This document shows positions 59,239 to 64,000 of a stretch of DNA of 64,000 bases, piece after piece. Made by a program: the position numbers and the translations under genes. Below the pieces are notes generated by a model, which worked only from the letters and a program-made list of their open reading frames with translations, searched no databases and had not been told where the DNA came from. The first letter of the stretch is position 1. Each line of letters begins with the position of its first letter. Source of the stretch: Streptomyces spiroverticillatus. GTDB taxonomy: Bacteria; Actinomycetota; Actinomycetes; Streptomycetales; Streptomycetaceae. Where the stretch lies: positions 1-64,000 of the forward strand of contig BMUX01000027.1 of assembly GCA_014650415.1 (NCBI GenBank). Direction: 5' to 3'.

Positions 59239-62200
59239 TCAGGAAACCTTCGGAGTTGCACGGGCGCCGTAGTGGACGTAGGGCTCACCGGTCGGGAGCG
59301 TGTAGAAGGTGACCGGGACCCAGGTCTGCGTACCGGCCTGGCGGAAGACGAACCGGCCGTCCTCGACCGGGACGAGCGCGAACTCCTGGGTGGGCGTCGG
59401 CTCCAGCTCCGCGAGGGGGCCTGTCGTGGTCTGACGCAAGGTCAACCCGCCGTCCCTGGTGAGGACTTCGATGCGTGCACCGGCTCGCTCATACACCCCG
59501 GTGTGCGCGGCGCCGTCGACGGTGGGCGGCTGGTCGGCGGGGGCCAGGGGACGGGGCATGGTGATGCCCGCGAGCTCGGCGAAGATCTCCCGGAACAAGT
59601 CGTGGTACAGGTCGCGGGTGTTGCCGCCGTTGGTGAGCAGCGTCACCGCGAGGCCCTGGTCGGGCAGGACGCGCAGGAACGCGGACTGGCCGATGGTGTT
59701 GCCGTCGTGCCCGTACAGCCGCTGTCCGTCCCAGCCGAAGCGGATCCAGCCGAGGCCCCAGGAGTCCCCCAGGGTGTCCTGGTCGGGCAGGGCGGTCTGG
59801 TGGGCGGCCATCTGGGCCGCGCTCTCCTCACTCAGGACGCGGGCGCCGTCCGGGCCGAGGCCGCCGGTCAGATGCAGCCGCGCGAAGGCGAGCACATCGG
59901 CGGTGTCGGCGCTGACGAGTCCTGCGGGGCCGACCGAGCGGGGGAGCCCCCACACCCGGGCGGGGACGGGTGCCGCATCGCCGTCGGCGACGTGGCCGAC
60001 GGCGGCGCGCAGGAGCAGCGCTTCCTCCGGGAGCGTCAGGGCGCGGGTCAGGCCCAGCGGGGTGAAGAGCCGCTCGCGCAGCGCCTGGTCCCAGGTGAGA
60101 CCCGTCAGCTTCTCGATGACCCGGCCGGCCAGGTTGTAACCCGAGTTGCAGTACGAGAAGGTCGCGCCGACGGGGTGGTTCTGACGTGTGTCGCCCAGCA
60201 GGCCGACGTAGCGCTCCAGGCAGTCGTCGCCGCGACCCGTGTCGGTGAAGACGTCGCCGTCGATGCCGCTGGTGTGGGTGAGCAGATGCCGCATCGTCAC
60301 CTGCTGGGTCACGGCGCGGTCCGCCAGGCGCAGTTCGGGCAGTACGTCGACGACCGGGGCGTCCAGGTCCAGCTTGCCCTCGTCGACGAGCTGCATGACG
60401 ACGGTGGCCGTCCAGACCTTGGTGACCGAACCGATCTGGAAGACCGAGTCGTCGGTGACGTCGACGCCGGTGGCGGTGTTGAGGACGCCGTGGTGGGCCA
60501 GGAGGACGTCGTCGCCCACACCGTGGGGGCCGAGTCGCAGAACGCCCAGGGCGGCGCCCGGCACCCGGTGTGCCGTGGCCAGTTCGGTGAGGCGCCGCTG
60601 CCAGTGGGACGTGTCGAAGGGCACCTTGTGCGGCCGCCCCGGCTCGCCGGCGTAGCGCTCCACCCAGTCGACGATGCGCTGGTTGAAGTCGGCCCGGTGA
60701 GAGGGCGGGCCGTCGAGCAGGAACAGGTGCGAGCTGCCCGGGTACAGGACCAGTTCGGTGGGGACGCCCCGTGCGCGGAGCGCGGTGAACCACTGCTCGG
60801 CCTGCCCGACGGGGCAGCGCTGGTCGTCGCCTCCCTGCACGACCAGGGTCGGCGTGCGCACGTGGTCGACGCTAGTCATCGGTGACTGTTCCGCGTACTT
60901 CTCGCGGGCCGCCCACGGCGCCCCGCCCAGTTCGGCCGCGCTGAGTGGGTGTGCGGCGTCGGACGTGCCGGCGATGCTGGTCAGATCGCTGACCACACCG
61001 CCGGCGACGGCTGCGGCGAACCGGTCGTCGCGGCTGGTCAGATAGCAGGTCATGTATCCGCCGTAGCTGTAGCCCGTGACGGCGAGCCGCTTCGGGTCGG
61101 CGATGCCTTCGGCGACGAGCTGGTCGAGGGGCTCGGTGAAGTCCGCCGCGTCGGAGATGCCCCAGGCGCCGAGCGCGGCGGTGAAGAACTTCTCGCCGTA
61201 GCCGTCACTGCCCCTTGGGTTGAGCAGCAGCACGGTCCAGCCGCGCGCGGCGAGCTCCTGGTGGTAGAGGTGTACGGAGTCGGCTGCGCCGTTCCAGGCG
61301 TTGTGCGGGCCGCCGTGGATGTCCAGGAGCAGCGGGGCGGGGCCCCGGCGCTTCGGGTCGCGCACGAGCCAGCCGTGCACCACCGTGCCGTCGGAGATGG
61401 TGAACTCCCGCTCCTCGCGCACGAGAAGACCGGCAGCGCCGGGCGTGCCGTGCGAGGTTCGGACGGCGACCGCTCCCGAGCCGAGATCGACGGTGGCTAT
61501 CTCACCGTAGGAGGTCGCGGTGGACAGGACGACCGCGACGGTGCCGCCCGCCGCCGACACTCCGCCGACCTGGAGCGCGTCGCCGCTGTCCGCGCGGCGG
61601 GGGACGCCGCTGCCGTCGGCTTCGGCGACGTAGAGGCGGGTGAGTCCGTGGTCGCGCAGACAGACGAGCACCTGGCGTCCGTCGGCGGTGAGCCGGGGGA
61701 GCGCGCCGGGGTAGCCGGCGCCGCCGGGCATGACGTTGCGGTCCAGTACGCCGGTCAGGTCGACGGGGGCGGCGGCTTCGTCGACGGGGGTGTCGGCCCC
61801 GGTGTCGCCCACCGGCACGCGCAGCAGCCGGGCGTGCCCCACTGCGGTGCCGGTCGAGCCGACGACGAGCAGTGCCGTGCCGTCCGCCGTCCAGGTCACG
61901 GTGGCCGCTTGGCCGCCTGCGGCACCGACCGGTACCGGCTCCGCGTGGTGCGGGCTCACCTCGATGACGTACGCCGCGCTGCGGAGCGTCAGATCGGCGT
62001 CCGCGTCGCGTGCGGCGGGGAACGCGAGCCGGGTTCCGTCGGGCGACCAGGCAGGGGAGCCCGCGTGCCAGTCGCCGTGGGTGAGCTGCCGGACCTGGCG
62101 ATCGGCGAGGCGTACCACGTGCAGATGGGTACGCAGGGTGCGCAGCAGCCCCAGGCCGTCGGCCTTGTAGTCCAGGCGCCGGGCGACGACGGGCCCCTGG

Positions 62201-62643
62201 GCGCGCCGGGTGCGCGCGGTGCGGATCTCGCCTTCGGCGGCAGCCAGGTCGACCGGCGCGGTGAACGCGAGCGTGCTGCCGTCGGGGCTCCATGCCGGGG
62301 CCCCTGCGCCGAGCGGCAGGGTCGTCACCTGCTCGGGCTCGCCGCCCGTCGCGGGCAGCAGCCACACCTGGGCGGGCCCTCCCTGAGGGGCACGCAGGAA
62401 GGCGATCAGGGTTCCGTCGGGCGACCAGGCGGGTGCCATGTCGGCCTGGCCGCGCGTCAGTTGGCGGGGCTCGGTGCTGCCGGTGGCGCCGACCTGCCAG
62501 AGCGTTCGCAGGTCGCGGTCGGCCTCGCGGTCGGCGGTGCGGAGCACGTACACGATCTTTTTGCCGTCCGGGGAGACAGCGGGCTGCTCGGGCAGGGCGA
62601 GGCCGTACAGGTCGTCGATGCGCGGGCGCGGGCGCGGGGTCAC
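59239..62643 (-). CDS. S9 prolyl oligopeptidase fused to a serine beta-lactamase-type domain
   Basis: 1134 aa from GTG at 62643 with AGGAGG nine bases upstream. Residues 1-410 are a beta-propeller with repeated WSPDG units (PAWSPDGTLIAFL, PAWSPDGSTLAFT, PAWSPDGTRLAFP). Residues 415-665 are the S9C hydrolase: Ser526 in TGYSYGGYMT, Asp607 in VQGGDDQRCP, His639 in GSSHLFLLDG. From about 685 a class C-type beta-lactamase domain follows with SVTK at 739-742 and YCN at 831-833, plus a barrel to the end. Both active sites are complete. There is no signal peptide; it probably acts on imported peptides. This fusion is unusual. Confidence 0.85.
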   Translation of the reverse strand: MTPRPRPRIDDLYGLALPEQPAVSPDGKKIVYVLRTADREADRDLRTLWQVGATGSTEPRQLTRGQADMAPAWSPDGTLIAFLRAPQGGPAQVWLLPATGGEPEQVTTLPLGAGAPAWSPDGSTLAFTAPVDLAAAEGEIRTARTRRAQGPVVARRLDYKADGLGLLRTLRTHLHVVRLADRQVRQLTHGDWHAGSPAWSPDGTRLAFPAARDADADLTLRSAAYVIEVSPHHAEPVPVGAAGGQAATVTWTADGTALLVVGSTGTAVGHARLLRVPVGDTGADTPVDEAAAPVDLTGVLDRNVMPGGAGYPGALPRLTADGRQVLVCLRDHGLTRLYVAEADGSGVPRRADSGDALQVGGVSAAGGTVAVVLSTATSYGEIATVDLGSGAVAVRTSHGTPGAAGLLVREEREFTISDGTVVHGWLVRDPKRRGPAPLLLDIHGGPHNAWNGAADSVHLYHQELAARGWTVLLLNPRGSDGYGEKFFTAALGAWGISDAADFTEPLDQLVAEGIADPKRLAVTGYSYGGYMTCYLTSRDDRFAAAVAGGVVSDLTSIAGTSDAAHPLSAAELGGAPWAAREKYAEQSPMTSVDHVRTPTLVVQGGDDQRCPVGQAEQWFTALRARGVPTELVLYPGSSHLFLLDGPPSHRADFNQRIVDWVERYAGEPGRPHKVPFDTSHWQRRLTELATAHRVPGAALGVLRLGPHGVGDDVLLAHHGVLNTATGVDVTDDSVFQIGSVTKVWTATVVMQLVDEGKLDLDAPVVDVLPELRLADRAVTQQVTMRHLLTHTSGIDGDVFTDTGRGDDCLERYVGLLGDTRQNHPVGATFSYCNSGYNLAGRVIEKLTGLTWDQALRERLFTPLGLTRALTLPEEALLLRAAVGHVADGDAAPVPARVWGLPRSVGPAGLVSADTADVLAFARLHLTGGLGPDGARVLSEESAAQMAAHQTALPDQDTLGDSWGLGWIRFGWDGQRLYGHDGNTIGQSAFLRVLPDQGLAVTLLTNGGNTRDLYHDLFREIFAELAGITMPRPLAPADQPPTVDGAAHTGVYERAGARIEVLTRDGGLTLRQTTTGPLAELEPTPTQEFALVPVEDGRFVFRQAGTQTWVPVTFYTLPTGEPYVHYGARATPKVS

Positions 62644-62716
62644 GGTGCGCCACCTCCTTGTGATGCGGGGGTCGGGGGACCGGCGGTAAGGGGCCGGGTG
62701 GGGAGTGCGGTGGTGG

Positions 62717-63769
62717 TCAGGAGGCGGGCCGTCCGAGACCGTCGCGGAAGAGCCGGAGCACATTGCCGCCGAGCACCCGGGCGATGTCGGTGTCGCCCCA
62801 GCCGCGCCGCAGCAACGCCGCGGTGACCAGGAGGAGTCCCGCCGGACCTTCGAGCCCCGGCAGGAACTGATCGGTGCGGAACCCCTCGATGACGGGGTGC
62901 GCGCAGCACGGCCGGGTGGTGTCCTCCATGACCTCCGCCACGAAGTCGGGTCCGAGCCCGACGTGTTCGACACCGGCGACGTCGGCGAGGTGCTCGATGT
63001 GGTCGACCAGCCGGTCGACGGTGTGGTCGTGCTCGTGCAGGAACGGGGCGAAGAAGTTCACGCACACCACACCGCCCCGCGCCGCGGTCTCCTTGAGCTG
63101 GTCGTCGGTGAGGTTGCGGTGGTGGTCGCGCAGCGCTCGCGCCGACGAGTGCGTGGCGATCACCGGGCGGGTGGACAGCTCCAGTACGTGGTCGACACCG
63201 GCGGCACCGAGATGGCTGATGTCGAAGATCATGCCCATGCGTTCCATCTCGGCGAGGGCGGCCACCCCCGCCCGGGTGAGCCTGCTCCCGGCTGCGTCCT
63301 CGCCGCTGCCGTCGGCGAGCGCGGTGCGCCCGAAGTGCGCGAGCGACGCGATGCGCACGCCCAACCGGTAGAGGGTTTCCAGGAGTTCCACGTCATCACC
63401 GACGCCGGGTGCGCTCTCCAGCGCGAGCACGAGTGCGATCTTCCCGTCGTCCAGGGCGGTGTCCACCTCGGCGCCGTCGCCGCAGAGCCGTACCGCGTCG
63501 GCGTTTCCTTCGGCGACGCGGTGCGCGGCCTCGATCATGCGCAGGGTCTGCCGGAGCGCCCCTTCGGGCCGGTACTCGTCGTCGATGAAGACGGGCAGCA
63601 CTTGTACGTCGACTCCGCCGTCGTGCAGTTGGGGAAGCCACTGCTCGCGGAAGAACGCCGCCCACCGGTCGACGGGCCTGGCCGCCACCGCGATGAGCAG
63701 GTCGTTGTGCGTTTCGACGACGACGCTGCGCCGGTGCAGCTCGGCTGCGTTGGTGGGTGCCGTGGTCAT
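62717..63769 (-). CDS. M19 membrane (renal-type) dipeptidase
   Basis: 350 aa from ATG at 63769, overlapping the ABC ATPase stop as ATGA. The metal site is visible: HxD in VETHNDLLIA (His21, Asp23), the bridging Glu in LALESAPGVGDD, and His residues in ISHLGAAGV, VIATHSSARALRDHHRNL, then GLGPDF. M19 enzymes are zinc dipeptidases, often accepting D-amino acids at the C-terminal position. It lies between the transporter ATPase and the S9-lactamase fusion, so the imported peptides are probably its substrates. Confidence 0.87.
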   Translation of the reverse strand: MTTAPTNAAELHRRSVVVETHNDLLIAVAARPVDRWAAFFREQWLPQLHDGGVDVQVLPVFIDDEYRPEGALRQTLRMIEAAHRVAEGNADAVRLCGDGAEVDTALDDGKIALVLALESAPGVGDDVELLETLYRLGVRIASLAHFGRTALADGSGEDAAGSRLTRAGVAALAEMERMGMIFDISHLGAAGVDHVLELSTRPVIATHSSARALRDHHRNLTDDQLKETAARGGVVCVNFFAPFLHEHDHTVDRLVDHIEHLADVAGVEHVGLGPDFVAEVMEDTTRPCCAHPVIEGFRTDQFLPGLEGPAGLLLVTAALLRRGWGDTDIARVLGGNVLRLFRDGLGRPAS

Positions 63770-64000
63770 GCTCGGGCTCCGTTCGGCTCGGCGGGTTCCC
63801 CCGCGAAATGACAGGCCGCCCGGTGCGGACGCCGTCCGGCGTCCTGGGCGGGATCGGTGGTGCGGCAGAGGTCTCGGTCGGCCCTGGCGAAGGGGCCCAG
63901 CGCGCAGCGCGGGTGGTAGCGGCAGCCGGCCGGCGGATGGTGCGGGTCGCTCGGCTCCGGGTCGGCTGCCCCCGGATCACCCGTCTCCTCGAACAGCGGC
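63766..64000 (-). CDS. Oligopeptide/dipeptide ABC transporter ATP-binding protein, C-terminal end
   Basis: Only the last 77 codons are in the window: PLFEETGDPGAADP, then AGCRYHPRCALGPFARADRD and LCRTTDPAQ, and the end HRAACHFAGEP. This Cys-rich tail with C-x-HPRC...C...C is the oligopeptide-ABC C-terminal domain of DppD/DppF or OppD/OppF type proteins; some bind a [4Fe-4S] cluster. It energises uptake of peptides delivered by the solute-binding lipoprotein at 53121. The start, Walker motifs and permeases lie beyond the window. Confidence 0.8.
   Translation of the reverse strand, partial: PLFEETGDPGAADPEPSDPHHPPAGCRYHPRCALGPFARADRDLCRTTDPAQDAGRRPHRAACHFAGEPAEPNGARA

Noticed and set aside
59272..62826. 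Two long rightward frames opposite the S9 fusion gene
   Set aside because: Typical shadows in high-GC DNA; no recognisable domain and no ribosome sites.
62644..62973. Further N-terminal extension of the S9 fusion protein
   Set aside because: This part is the shadow of the dipeptidase gene. GTG at 62643 has AGGAGG and starts the propeller.
1..64000. CRISPR arrays, rRNA or complete tRNA genes, phage structural genes
   Set aside because: None seen. The direct repeats found are pairs or triplets without regular spacers.

Overview
The window is high-GC actinobacterial DNA, almost certainly Streptomyces. The signs are extreme G/C at third codon positions, frequent GTG/TTG starts, ATGA/GTGA stop-start overlaps, and a crtEIBV / crtYTU carotenoid locus with LitR/LitS-like light regulators. 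Numerous decayed insertion sequences and gene relics suggest an accessory, probably chromosome-arm region.

Layout. 1-5.8 kb is an insertion-sequence (IS) scrap zone. It holds an IS630 transposase fragment, a MarR-type regulator behind a SoxR/MerR-type operator, an IS5-family element carrying a DUF4265 passenger gene, a second IS5-family element with a broken transposase, and gene relics. 5.3-7.5 kb has an SRPBCC protein, a LysR regulator, a DUF6506 protein and a VOC protein. 7.5-14.3 kb is a minus-strand aromatic-catabolism operon: FAH-family protein, cyclase-family hydrolase, FAD monooxygenase, amidohydrolase, extradiol dioxygenase, second FAH protein and a truncated SDR. A divergent LysR gene sits at its head, with a decayed DHA2 exporter beyond. 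16.6-20.3 kb has small genes: membrane protein, lipoprotein, Fic-type toxin-antitoxin pair, SUKH-like protein and VOC protein. 20.4-23.2 kb is a rare Ser/Thr kinase-MFS fusion, followed by a decayed IS1182-family element. 25.2-29.0 kb carries a PAS-PAS-PP2C-HATPase phosphatase, a DUF4389 membrane protein and two small orphans.

29.2-48.4 kb is the light/carotenoid region: photolyase relic, lipocalin, LitS-like ECF sigma factor, DUF4397 protein, class F sortase, anti-sigma factor, LitR-like MerR regulator, crtY-crtT-crtU, convergent crtE-crtI-crtB-crtV, two glycosyltransferases and a DUF4383 membrane protein. The enzymes predict isorenieratene-type aromatic carotenoids. Several transcription units here share an upstream TGCATCY-N17-(G/C)GTAGY-like arrangement, a candidate LitS promoter.

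48.7-52.8 kb has a LacI gene broken against an IS5-family fragment, a secreted S33 peptidase and a phosphoesterase relic. 53.1-64.0 kb is a minus-strand peptide-use island: end of an oligopeptide ABC ATPase, M19 dipeptidase, an S9 peptidase fused to a serine beta-lactamase-type domain, an enolase-superfamily relic, a PucR regulator behind a palindromic operator, a class C-type and a class A-type serine hydrolase, and a family 5 solute-binding lipoprotein.
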